A stretch of DNA of 64,000 nucleotides from CAYQUC01 sp964420605 (GTDB taxonomy: Bacteria; Pseudomonadota; Gammaproteobacteria; UBA6429; Thiohalophilaceae). Made by a program: the position numbers and the translations under genes. The stretch is from positions 1-64,000 of the forward strand of contig CAYQUC010000009.1 in NCBI GenBank assembly GCA_964420605.1, written 5' to 3'. Under the pieces are notes generated by a model that saw only the letters and a program-made list of their open reading frames with translations, was not told the DNA's origin and did no database searches. Shown piece after piece: positions 1 through 8,598 of the stretch (its first letter is position 1; each line of letters opens with the position of its first letter).

Positions 1-1
1 T

Positions 2-392
2 GGCTTTACTGAAATTCAAAATCCAACACAACGGTATACTGTTATTGATATTACTGCTTTGTTGGAATTAACGGCTATCAACAATTTGGATCAATTCCAA
101 AAACAGCAGCAATCATGGATTAACAATAAAATGGAGACGAATTTAAAACAAAATACTATTTGGAGTCAAAGCTTAGCTGTCTGTAGTGCTAATTTTGTAG
201 AACGCTTTAATAACCGACTTAGGTGATAAGGCAGAGTCACGGTATATTGTTAGTCATAATGAGTACCATTTTATTAAAGAAGAAACTGCGGCTTATAATG
301 GCCATTTTGATACTGAAATAGCACCTTTAAACTCAAATAAAACAAAGACTTGCACCATTGTGGCATATAAGCCACAATGGTGCTATGATTAA
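2..392 (+). pseudogene. 3' remnant of a Y1 (REP-associated) transposase, frameshifted
   Basis: An open frame enters from the left edge and stops at 224-226. Translation continues in the +1 frame from about 225 to the stop at 390-392. The joined product has WSQSLAVCSANFVERF in the first frame and AAYNGHFDTEIAPL in the second. This order resembles the C-terminal tail of REP-associated Y1 transposases (W-x-E-S-x-A-V-G-S-x-x-F-V-E, later Y-x-x-H-F-x-x-E). The N-terminal HUH catalytic domain lies outside the window. The frameshift suggests an inactive gene, unless it is a sequencing error. Identification rests on remembered family pattern only. Confidence 0.55.
352..383. repeat. Perfect 13-bp inverted repeat with 6-nt loop
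   Basis: GCACCATTGTGGC (352-364) is followed by ATATAA and then its exact reverse complement GCCACAATGGTGC (371-383). It lies at the end of the transposase remnant and ends 1 base before the ATG of the toxin gene at 385. The right arm contains GGTG, the only ribosome-binding-like bases before that ATG. It could be a REP-type palindrome left by the transposase, and as RNA it would fold over the toxin translation start. No other copy was noticed in the window. Confidence 0.8.
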
Positions 393-708
393 TATTAGAT
401 ACTATGTAACTAATGAAGGTATTTGTCCTGTCCGTAATTGGATTAATCAGTTACGTGATTTAAGAGCAAAACAAAAAATTGAAACTAGATTAACTCGTTT
501 AGAGTTAGATAATTATGGCGATCACCACTCGCTATCAGAAGGTGTGTCTGAACTTCGAATTGATGAAGGACAGGCGTACAGAATTTATTACGGCAATATT
601 GGTAGCAATGTTGTTTTATTGTTATGTGGTGGCAATAAAAGTACTCAATCAAAAGATATTCAGTTAGCCAAAAAATATTTTAAACAATTTAAGCAAGAGG
701 TCATATAA
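385..708 (+). CDS. RelE/HigB-like addiction-module toxin (COG3657/Gp49 type)
   Basis: A 107-residue protein that fits the RelE/ParE-fold killer proteins of type II toxin-antitoxin modules. Visible features are an early P-V-R-N-W segment, an Arg/Lys-rich helix (RAKQKIETRLTRLE), the conserved G-V-S-E-L-R-I strand with Y-R-I-Y-Y after it, and a C-terminal L-L-L-C-G-G-N-K-S-T segment. In this family such toxins usually cleave mRNA at the ribosome. The open frame can start at 358, but that start lies inside the inverted repeat at 352-383; ATG 385 gives the usual family length. The stop overlaps the antitoxin ATG by 1 base, so the two are translationally coupled. Confidence 0.85.
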   Translation: MINIRYYVTNEGICPVRNWINQLRDLRAKQKIETRLTRLELDNYGDHHSLSEGVSELRIDEGQAYRIYYGNIGSNVVLLLCGGNKSTQSKDIQLAKKYFKQFKQEVI

Positions 709-1016
709 TGCCAAGTATATCTCATGATGAAGCTTTAAATGAACAACTTCAGGATGCAGATTTCGCCGCTATGTATTTAACTGCAGCCATTGAAGATGGT
801 GACAAGGCTGTTATTTTAATTCACTTAAATCGTGTCATTAAAGCACGAGCAGGAATGGCGGAATTAGCAAGTGTAACAGGTCGTGAACGAGGATCATTAT
901 ATAAATCATTTGGTGAAAATGGTAATCCTTTACTCGAAACTTTTATGGCTGCACTTGAATTATGTGATCTAGAGTTACGGGTTGTATCCAAAAATGCGAC
1001 TCAACAAGTTGCTTAA
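708..1016 (+). CDS. HTH antitoxin of the type II toxin-antitoxin pair (HigA-like, COG3636)
   Basis: A 102-residue protein with the pattern of 'addiction module antidote' DNA-binding proteins. It has an N-terminal D-A-D-F-A-A-M-Y-L-T-A-A-I-E-D-G helix, then a helix-turn-helix region R-A-G-M-A-E-L-A-S-V-T-G-R-E-R-G-S-L-Y-K-S-F. The next segment, N-G-N-P-L-L-E-T-F-M-A-A-L, is typical of this family. It is expected to bind and neutralise the upstream toxin and to repress the shared promoter. The toxin-first gene order and 1-base overlap are usual for HigBA-type modules. Its position beside a transposase remnant is consistent with horizontal acquisition, which is inference. Confidence 0.87.
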   Translation: MPSISHDEALNEQLQDADFAAMYLTAAIEDGDKAVILIHLNRVIKARAGMAELASVTGRERGSLYKSFGENGNPLLETFMAALELCDLELRVVSKNATQQVA

Positions 1017-1150
1017 TTTATTTACTAACGTAAATGACATAATTATATTCCATCGCAATAATTCCACGCAATTGGTAAGTTTCGAGTTGGACTACGAAAA
1101 CTCAAACTAGGTATTTGATATTAAAAATTAAACCAGTAAAATAAACTAAC

Positions 1151-1180
1151 TATAAAGCCTTAAACATCGGTTTTAAGACT
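1151..1180 (-). terminator. Probable terminator of the suc operon
   Basis: Read on the minus strand, AGTCTTAAA, a 7-base loop, and TTTAAGGCT form a 9-bp stem with one G-U pair, followed by a weak T-rich stretch (TTATAG). It begins 7 bases after the lpd stop codon. The T tract is poor, so termination strength is uncertain. Confidence 0.5.
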
Positions 1181-1186
1181 AAAACG

Positions 1187-2587
1187 TTAATTAACTTTAT
1201 GTATAGCATTGCCCGCTACATCTAATGCAGCTTCGTGTAACACTTCGGATAAACCTGGATGAGCAAAAAGAGTTAGTGCGAGATCTTCGCTGCTGGCTTT
1301 GAACTCCATTGCAATTACTGCTTGCATGATGAGTTCGGACACTTGTGGGCCGATCATGTGAACGCCAAGGATTCGATCGGTTTTTTTATCGGCTATTATT
1401 TTAATCATGCCATCAGTCTGCGCTAGGGCTTTTGCTCGACCATTAGCGATAAAACGAAATACTCCGATATTATAATCAGTGTTTTTTTGTTTTAATTGTT
1501 GTTCTGTTTGTCCGCACCAGGCTATTTCTGGGTTGGTGTAGATTACAAAGGGGATAGTATCGTAATTAACTTTACCAAAATTGCCGGCTATTAGTTCAGC
1601 AACCATTATGCCCTCTTCTGAGCCTTTATGCGCTAACATTGGGCCGCGTACGGCATCGCCGATGGCGTAGACGTTATCGATATTGGTTTTGCATTGAGCG
1701 TTTACTTCAATAAAACCTTTGCTGTCTAATTTCAACTCTTTAAAGCTAGCCATTTTTTCTGTGTTAGGAACACGTCCGGTTGCGACTAATACTTTATCAA
1801 ATGTTTCTGTGTGTTCGCCATTAGAATCTTTGTAACTTAATTCTACTACACTATTTTTTATCACGGTTCGAATGACTTCGCTACTAAAATGAAAGTTTAA
1901 GCCTTGTTTTTTAAATAAGCGACCGGCTTGTTTTGAAATGTCATTATCTGCGCTAGGTAATAGTGAATCTTGAAATTCATAAACAACCACATTACTGCCG
2001 TATCGCTGCCAGACGCTACCTAACTCAAGACCAATAACGCCAGCACCAATGATGGCGATTGATCGCGGAACTTCTGTAAAATTTAATGCGCCCGTTGAAT
2101 CGACGATAGAGTGGTTATCAACAATAGCTGATTTTAATACTGAGGGTTTTGATCCTGGTGCTAAAATAATATAATCCGTGCTTAGCGTTAGTGTGGTTTT
2201 ATCAGACTGACTAATATTAACTTTATTTTTTGATAACACGTTTGCACTACCATGATACAAATTTATTCCATTGCTTTTAATTAAAGCTGCTACCCCACCG
2301 GTTAAGTCAGTTACAATTTTTTGTTTGCGCTGTTGCACTACTGACAAGTCCAAGGATACTTGAGTGACATTAATACCGTGTTGTGCTAAATCGTGTTGTG
2401 TTTGATGATAGATTTCGGATGATTCCAATAGTGCTTTTGATGGTATGCAACCTACATTTAAGCAGGTTCCACCGAGTGCGCTATTGCTATCGATAATAGC
2501 TGTTTTTTTTCCTAACTGGGCGCAGCGAATGGCTGCAACATATCCTGCTGGCCCGGCACCAATGATAATGACATTATAATTTTCCAT
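1187..2587 (-). CDS. lpd: Dihydrolipoyl dehydrogenase (E3)
   Basis: A 466-residue flavoprotein disulfide reductase that reoxidises the dihydrolipoyl arms of 2-oxoacid dehydrogenase complexes and passes electrons to NAD+. The FAD-binding GAGPAGYVAA motif is at 10-19 and the redox-active disulfide is in GGTCLNVGC (Cys42 and Cys47). A second dinucleotide motif, IGAGVIGLELGS, lies near 180. The C-terminal H-P-G-L-S-E-V-L-H-E supplies the catalytic His/Glu pair (about 443-448). Length is normal. The ATG directly follows the sucB stop codon, so it is the last gene of a sucA-sucB-lpd operon and is probably dedicated to the 2-oxoglutarate complex. Confidence 0.97.
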   Translation of the reverse strand: MENYNVIIIGAGPAGYVAAIRCAQLGKKTAIIDSNSALGGTCLNVGCIPSKALLESSEIYHQTQHDLAQHGINVTQVSLDLSVVQQRKQKIVTDLTGGVAALIKSNGINLYHGSANVLSKNKVNISQSDKTTLTLSTDYIILAPGSKPSVLKSAIVDNHSIVDSTGALNFTEVPRSIAIIGAGVIGLELGSVWQRYGSNVVVYEFQDSLLPSADNDISKQAGRLFKKQGLNFHFSSEVIRTVIKNSVVELSYKDSNGEHTETFDKVLVATGRVPNTEKMASFKELKLDSKGFIEVNAQCKTNIDNVYAIGDAVRGPMLAHKGSEEGIMVAELIAGNFGKVNYDTIPFVIYTNPEIAWCGQTEQQLKQKNTDYNIGVFRFIANGRAKALAQTDGMIKIIADKKTDRILGVHMIGPQVSELIMQAVIAMEFKASSEDLALTLFAHPGLSEVLHEAALDVAGNAIHKVN

Positions 2588-3811
2588 TTATATCTCTAAT
2601 AATATTCTGGCAGGATCTTCTAGTTCTTCTTTTATGGTGACCAGAAATTGTACGGCTTCACGACCATCGACGATTCGATGATCATATGATAGTGCCAAAT
2701 ACATCATGGGCCGAATCACTATACCGTCATTTTCAACCACGACCCGCTTTTCAATTTTATGCATTCCTAAAATGCCACTTTGGGGTGGGTTTAATATTGG
2801 CGTTGATAACATTGAGCCAAATACACCGCCATTGGTTACTGTAAAAGTGCCACCCGTAAGCTCATCTAATGTTAGTTTTCCTGTTTTAGCGCGTTCACTA
2901 AAGTCGACAATAATTTTTTCGATATCTGCTACAGATAAAGTATCTACGTCACGAATAATGGGCACCACTAAACCGCGTGGTGAGCCTATAGCAACCCCCA
3001 TATCAACAAAGCCATGATAAATAATGTCGTTCCCTTCAGTGGAGGCGTTAATTTCAGGAAATTTTTTTAATGCTTCTACTGCGGCTTTAATAAAAAAAGA
3101 CATAAAACCCAACCGAACACCATGTGTTTGCTCAAACTGTACGCCGTATTTTTTTCTGAGATCAACTATTTCTTGCATATTAACTTCATTAAATGTAGTT
3201 AATATTGCCGCATTATGTTGTGCATCTAATAAACGTTCGGCTATTTTTGCCCGCAAACGTGACATTGGTACGCGCTTTTGAAAACGTTGTTCTTTTATGT
3301 TGACTTCAGGTGTTGTTTGCACAGTTGCTTCTGTTGCATGTTCAATGTAGGACAACACGTCTTCTTTTATTACACGTCCATCTTTTCCGGTGCCGTTAAT
3401 AGTAGCTCGATCTATTTTATTTTCGACTAGCATTTTTTCGGCAGAAGACGAAACACTTGTGTCTACTGCTGGCTGATCTAACTTATGAGCTACAGTTCTA
3501 CTTTCTGGTTGGCTCGCTTGGGTTGTCGTTGTACTTATATCTAGTTTTTGTTTCAATTGAGATGGCGTATCAGTGCTTATTTTTATTCGAGCAATTATTT
3601 GTCCTGATGTCACTGTCGCCCCTTCTTTTTCTAACAGGGCCTCAATAACACCCGTTACTGGGCTTGGTATTTCCAATAAGACTTTGTCTGTTTCGATATC
3701 CGCGATAACATCACCCACGTCTACATAGTCGCCAACGTGTTTGTATAGTGCTGACAGTAATCCATCATTAATGGACTCAGGAAACACAGGGACAACAATG
3801 TTTTCACTCAT
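2588..3811 (-). CDS. sucB: Dihydrolipoamide succinyltransferase, E2 of 2-oxoglutarate dehydrogenase
   Basis: A 407-residue E2 protein that transfers succinyl from lipoyl-lysine to CoA. It has an N-terminal lipoyl domain with the modified lysine in ETDKVLLEIPSP (Lys43), a flexible linker, a peripheral subunit-binding domain at about 122-158 (ENKIDRATINGTGKDGR), and a C-terminal catalytic domain. The active-site motif SYDHRIVDGREAV contains the catalytic His (about 378) and Asp. Length matches E. coli SucB. It lies 55 bases after sucA and abuts lpd, in the conserved operon order. The ATG is preceded by an AGG ribosome-binding site. Confidence 0.97.
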   Translation of the reverse strand: MSENIVVPVFPESINDGLLSALYKHVGDYVDVGDVIADIETDKVLLEIPSPVTGVIEALLEKEGATVTSGQIIARIKISTDTPSQLKQKLDISTTTTQASQPESRTVAHKLDQPAVDTSVSSSAEKMLVENKIDRATINGTGKDGRVIKEDVLSYIEHATEATVQTTPEVNIKEQRFQKRVPMSRLRAKIAERLLDAQHNAAILTTFNEVNMQEIVDLRKKYGVQFEQTHGVRLGFMSFFIKAAVEALKKFPEINASTEGNDIIYHGFVDMGVAIGSPRGLVVPIIRDVDTLSVADIEKIIVDFSERAKTGKLTLDELTGGTFTVTNGGVFGSMLSTPILNPPQSGILGMHKIEKRVVVENDGIVIRPMMYLALSYDHRIVDGREAVQFLVTIKEELEDPARILLEI

Positions 3812-3866
3812 TTATAATTAACCTCGATGCAATAAATTATGTATTGTAACTAAAAAAATGACACCA

Positions 3867-6776
3867 TCAGATGATTTCTGGCCGTTCACCTAAAGCATCT
3901 GAAATCAACTTTAATTCTTGTTGTTTATGTATGTTAATATTACCGACGGCTGGTGCTGCAAGTAAAGGTCGTCCGGCATAAAGTAAATTTTTACCTTTTC
4001 CGATGACATGACGCAAATGATGTTGGCTTGAATACCATGCGCCTTGATTCATGGGTTCTTCCTGACACCAAATGTATTCATTGACATTATTATACCGTTC
4101 TATTTGTTTTTCAACTTGTTTTGTTGGAAAAGGATAAAGCTGTTCCACTCGTAAAATAGCAATATCGATTCTGTTTTGATTTTTTCTTGCTTTATTCAAT
4201 GCGTAGTAAATTTTTCCACTACAAAAAATAACTCGTTTTATAGTATTAACATCATGTTGTTCAATTTCAGGGATAATAGTTTCAAACTCACCATCGGTTA
4301 ATTTACTAATGTCACTCATGGCTGCGGGTAAACGTAACAAGCTCTTGGGTGACATAATAATCAATGGTCGCCGACAACTCATTAACATTTGACGGCGCAA
4401 TAAATGAAAAATTTGTGCCGCATTGCTTGGTACACAAACTTGCATATTGTGCTGTGCGCATAACTGCAGATAACGCTCTAAACGTGCCGATGAATGCTCA
4501 GGTCCTTGCCCTTCAAATCCATGCGGTAACAACATCACCAAACCACATAATCGATTCCACTTTTGTTCTCCTGCACTAATAAATTGGTCAATAACTCCTT
4601 GTGCATTATTCGCAAAATCACCAAACTGGGCTTCCCAAATGACCAGTGTTTTAGGATCGGTAGTGGCATAGCCATATTCATATGCCAAAACAGCTTCTTC
4701 AGACAATGGTGAATTACTGACCAAAAAAGTGACTTCATCGGAATTTAAATTTCGCAGAGGAATATGCACACTGGTGTCTTTTTGATTGTGTAAAATTGCG
4801 TGTCGATGAAAAAAGGTGCCTCGACCACTGTCTTGTCCTGATAGTCTAACTGAAAACCCATCATTTAAGAGTGTCGCATAGGCCATGGTTTCTGCAAAGC
4901 CCCAATCCATCGGCATTTTACCTTTGCTCATACTATCACGCGATACTAGAATTTTTTGTACATTACGGTGTAATTCAAAACCGCCGGGTAAGTTGTTTAT
5001 TCGTGTATAGCAATCATGTAGCGTGGTTCTGTCAACTTGCGTTACGACAGCTTGATCAAATGGAAAATTTATACCGCATTTTTTAAACCGACTCCAATCT
5101 GATACATACGGATAAGAAACGTTACTATCGTAATTGTATTTGTTAACAACTGAATTACCTTTTATTAAATTTTCTCGATAATCAAATTTAAATTGTCGGT
5201 ATTGTTGCTCGGTAATGATTTTTTCTGCGATTAATTTTTCGCTATACAATGTTAACGTTGTGGTTTTATCTCGGATGACTTTATACATTTGCGGTTGTGT
5301 CACCATGGGCTCATCAGCTTCACTGTGGCCATGACGACGATAACACACCATGTCGATCACAATATCCTTTGAGAATTTCATTCTATAATCAAGTGCTAAT
5401 TGCGCTGTAAATAATACGGCTTCAGGATCATCACCATTGACATGCAATATCGGCGCACTAACCATTTTAGCAACATCGGTGCAATACATTGTTGAACGGG
5501 CATCTTCTTGCTTGCTTGTAGTAAAACCAATTTGATTATTCACAACAATATGAATTGTACCTTTTGTTGAATAACCACGTGACTGTGACATATTAAATGT
5601 TTCCATCACTACCCCTTGCCCCGCGAATGCTGCATCACCATGGATTACAATTGGAATGACGTGTTTACCTTCTTTATCTTTACGTCTGTCTTGCCTTGCC
5701 CGTACCGAGCCCTCAACCACGGGTGCAATAATTTCCAAGTGTGACGGATTAAATGCCAACGCAACATGCACCGGACCATTACCCGTATTCAGATCAGTTG
5801 AGAAACCCATGTGATATTTAACATCGCCAGTTCCTAACTTATTTATGGCTTTGCCTTCAAATTCCATAAATAAATCGGATGGTGTTTTACCCATTATATT
5901 AATCAAAACATTAATGCGCCCACGGTGTGCCATGCCGATTGCCATTTCTTCAATGTGGTGTTCTACACCGCCACGTTTTATGAGCCCATTTAATAATGGA
6001 ATTAAACTTTCGCTACCTTCTAATGAAAACCGTTTTTGACCAACGTATTTTGTGTGCAGATATTGCTCTAAACCTTCTGCTGCAACTAAATTTTTTAATA
6101 ACTCCACTTTGGTTTCTGAACTGCAATCTAGTTTTCCAAGGCGTGATTCAAGGTATTGCTGTATCCAGCGTTTTTCTTGAATATTAGACAGGTGCATGTA
6201 TTCGGCACCCACCGCCCCTGTATAAGTTGAACGCAAAATGACAAGTATATTTCGTAATGTTAATTTTTCTGCTGAGACTAAGGAGCCTGTTTCAAATATT
6301 TTATCCAAAACATCATTGCTAAATTGATAATACTCCAGTGTCAGTTCATCAATGCTGTTCTCTTCAATAGTGGGTAAGGGATTCACATTGGCAATTTGAT
6401 GACCTAAAAAACGATAAGCATTAATAAATTGTAATACTTTAATTTGATCGGTCTGATTGAACGTTACAGTGCTGTTAATTCGTCGCTCAGGCATACTGCT
6501 GTTAAATGCAACATTTGGTGTTGTGCGATGTTGCGTACTCGGTGCCTGTCTAAAGTGCTCAATAAATTCTTGCCGGATTGCATGGTGTGAAACATCACTT
6601 TCAGCAGTGTTTTTGGGTGCTAAGCGCTCAAAATAAGTGCGCCAGTGTGGTGTTACCTCCGTTGGATTGGCTAAAAATTGCTCATACAATGCCTCTAAAA
6701 AGCTTGCATTAACCCCGGTGAGTACTGAATTATTCCAAATTTCTTGTAGTGATTTTTTTTTATTCGATAAGTCCAT
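3867..6776 (-). CDS. sucA: 2-oxoglutarate dehydrogenase E1 component
   Basis: A 969-residue thiamine-diphosphate enzyme that decarboxylates 2-oxoglutarate and succinylates the lipoyl arm of SucB. Recognisable segments are the N-terminal E2-binding region (SFLEALYEQFLANP), AIGMAHRGRINVL, HGDAAFAGQGVVMETFNMS, and VMLLPHGFEGQGPEHSSARLER near the C-terminus. The frame is open up to 6812, but the ATG at 6776 has GAGAG about 8 bases upstream and begins with the usual MDLSNK-type terminus, so it is preferred. It is the first gene of the operon. The length is near the family norm of about 930-950. Confidence 0.97.
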   Translation of the reverse strand: MDLSNKKKSLQEIWNNSVLTGVNASFLEALYEQFLANPTEVTPHWRTYFERLAPKNTAESDVSHHAIRQEFIEHFRQAPSTQHRTTPNVAFNSSMPERRINSTVTFNQTDQIKVLQFINAYRFLGHQIANVNPLPTIEENSIDELTLEYYQFSNDVLDKIFETGSLVSAEKLTLRNILVILRSTYTGAVGAEYMHLSNIQEKRWIQQYLESRLGKLDCSSETKVELLKNLVAAEGLEQYLHTKYVGQKRFSLEGSESLIPLLNGLIKRGGVEHHIEEMAIGMAHRGRINVLINIMGKTPSDLFMEFEGKAINKLGTGDVKYHMGFSTDLNTGNGPVHVALAFNPSHLEIIAPVVEGSVRARQDRRKDKEGKHVIPIVIHGDAAFAGQGVVMETFNMSQSRGYSTKGTIHIVVNNQIGFTTSKQEDARSTMYCTDVAKMVSAPILHVNGDDPEAVLFTAQLALDYRMKFSKDIVIDMVCYRRHGHSEADEPMVTQPQMYKVIRDKTTTLTLYSEKLIAEKIITEQQYRQFKFDYRENLIKGNSVVNKYNYDSNVSYPYVSDWSRFKKCGINFPFDQAVVTQVDRTTLHDCYTRINNLPGGFELHRNVQKILVSRDSMSKGKMPMDWGFAETMAYATLLNDGFSVRLSGQDSGRGTFFHRHAILHNQKDTSVHIPLRNLNSDEVTFLVSNSPLSEEAVLAYEYGYATTDPKTLVIWEAQFGDFANNAQGVIDQFISAGEQKWNRLCGLVMLLPHGFEGQGPEHSSARLERYLQLCAQHNMQVCVPSNAAQIFHLLRRQMLMSCRRPLIIMSPKSLLRLPAAMSDISKLTDGEFETIIPEIEQHDVNTIKRVIFCSGKIYYALNKARKNQNRIDIAILRVEQLYPFPTKQVEKQIERYNNVNEYIWCQEEPMNQGAWYSSQHHLRHVIGKGKNLLYAGRPLLAAPAVGNINIHKQQELKLISDALGERPEII

Positions 6777-6871
6777 TAAAATCTCTCGGTTACACTTAAG
6801 TATATAGTGCAAATCTCAGAGTGTGCATTGCTGAACAGGCAAACATTTTGATATTTCAATCACATAATAGC

Positions 6872-6905
6872 AAAAACCACCCCAACAATACGATTGGGGT
6901 GGCTT
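6872..6905 (-). terminator. Rho-independent terminator after the DUF4382 lipoprotein gene
   Basis: CCACCCCAA (6877-6885) pairs with TTGGGGTGG (6894-6902) across an 8-base loop. On the minus strand the stem is followed by TTTTTG. It lies 16 bases after the stop codon at 6921 and separates that gene from sucA. Confidence 0.85.
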
Positions 6906-6920
6906 AAAAGCAGCAAAAAC

Positions 6921-8459
6921 TTACTGCATCGCTACCGGTGGTGTCATGACCATAAGTGTTCGAGCAACAAAATCTTTTGGTGCCGATCCGAATGCAGTTA
7001 CAAACCCACGCACGGACAATTGTGTATTATCAGCATAGTTTGGCAATGATAAGGTAGCCGTATCAATATTATATAGGTCTACTCGAGCATCATTATTACT
7101 GTCTATTCCGGTTCCTGCAAAATTATACAGGCTGGCAGATCGACCATTAATTGTTTCTAGCTTGACTAAAAACGGCACTGCCTGCTCGGGTATGGATACA
7201 GCACTGACAAATTTTCCGCTTAAATTAGTAAAACCAATTCGAACATAACCATTACTGGCATCAAGCTGGTAATTACTAAAAGTCTCGTTAGTCACTGTGC
7301 CAAAAATAGTAACACGTGAACCAATTGATAATGCTGAAATGTCATAATCCATCATGGATGCCCGACGTTTGACGACGGTACTTTGTGCAAGCTGTATAGT
7401 TATTGCGTCATTAAACCGAATTTTACCATCAGCACGGGTTATTGTCGCACCGTGTAATTTAATGCTATCGGCTGTTCGAGAAATAACACTGCCGTGCACC
7501 ACATCTAAATTACCCGCAGCAACACTACTGCCGGCAAAAACTTGCTGCGCTACAAACCGCAGTGGGTTGAATTTTACTGCTCCATGAACAATAACGCCCG
7601 AAAACTTATCCAAAGTATTCATCACACCAATACCCGCATCACCTTGATAAGATACACCATCAATCTCATATTGCGTGGTATTGTTGGTTTGCACGGTTAA
7701 CACACCAAAATGTTTATCGTATTGCACTAAACGTTTACGAAGTGGTCGAATAAATAATTGAAATCGCTGCTGTTCAACATTAACCGATTTTAATGGACCC
7801 CGAAGGCGATGTTGTTTGCCTTTATTCAAATTAACATCTGCAATCAACGTTGGCTCAACAACAATACTAACATCATTATTTGCAGCGATAATCACGCGAT
7901 TAGTGGCTTTTAGATCAAAGTCTAATGTTAAGTGCATGGGAATTCCGGGAGCAACCACTAAACCATTATTAGTATCAAGATTAACTGAAACGGTCATCGT
8001 TGATACCGCATTACCATCAACATCCAAGATAGTATTAACCGCTATTGCTTCGCCCGTTGCAGATTCTACCCAGATATCGGCGTTACTAAAATCCAGTACC
8101 ATACTGCCTTTGACGTAACGTCCATTAGGCACCGTTGCAGCTGTAATAAACTCAGTTAAATTTGTGTATTCTGTAAAATCAATTCGGCTTGAGCTTGGTA
8201 ACGTTTCAATCACGCGTCCATCTTCATGCGTCATTTTTATTGATAAAACATCCACGCTATAACTGACAAAATCACCTTTTGCATCCGTTAACGCAATTAA
8301 AACAGTTCCTGACTCGTCGCTGTTTAATGCCGTATTAGTAGCATTTCCACCACCGCAGCCGGTAACTGCGAGTGCGCTAAAAAATAGCACAGCCATTAAG
8401 CCCGCAAAACGCAGCCGTAGTTTGTGGAAAGTGTATTTAGAATTCTCAATCGTTTTCAT
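6921..8459 (-). CDS. DUF4382 domain lipoprotein
   Basis: A 512-residue predicted lipoprotein. It has a signal sequence with a lipobox ending V-T-G-C (Cys near 35) followed by GGGN. The region from about 50 to 210 has the DUF4382 pattern: GTVLIALTDAKGDFVSYSVD and FTEYTNLTEFITAATVPNGR. The remaining part is beta-rich with repeated G-x-V-x-x-x-T-x-x-T style strands, similar to DUF5666-type segments. A ribosome-binding site, GGAG, lies 8 bases before the ATG. The function is unknown; the family appears as surface or periplasmic lipoproteins. It has its own terminator and appears to be a single-gene unit. Confidence 0.8.
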   Translation of the reverse strand: MKTIENSKYTFHKLRLRFAGLMAVLFFSALAVTGCGGGNATNTALNSDESGTVLIALTDAKGDFVSYSVDVLSIKMTHEDGRVIETLPSSSRIDFTEYTNLTEFITAATVPNGRYVKGSMVLDFSNADIWVESATGEAIAVNTILDVDGNAVSTMTVSVNLDTNNGLVVAPGIPMHLTLDFDLKATNRVIIAANNDVSIVVEPTLIADVNLNKGKQHRLRGPLKSVNVEQQRFQLFIRPLRKRLVQYDKHFGVLTVQTNNTTQYEIDGVSYQGDAGIGVMNTLDKFSGVIVHGAVKFNPLRFVAQQVFAGSSVAAGNLDVVHGSVISRTADSIKLHGATITRADGKIRFNDAITIQLAQSTVVKRRASMMDYDISALSIGSRVTIFGTVTNETFSNYQLDASNGYVRIGFTNLSGKFVSAVSIPEQAVPFLVKLETINGRSASLYNFAGTGIDSNNDARVDLYNIDTATLSLPNYADNTQLSVRGFVTAFGSAPKDFVARTLMVMTPPVAMQ

Positions 8460-8598
8460 TATTTTTCTCCAGAATTTAATTATAAATTATTCACAAGCCG
8501 TATAGATTTGGTTATTGCAGTAAGCCATCTCGCCCCAGTACACTGTGTATAATATTTATAACGCTCGCCAACGAAATCGGTTGACAACGATATTGAAA

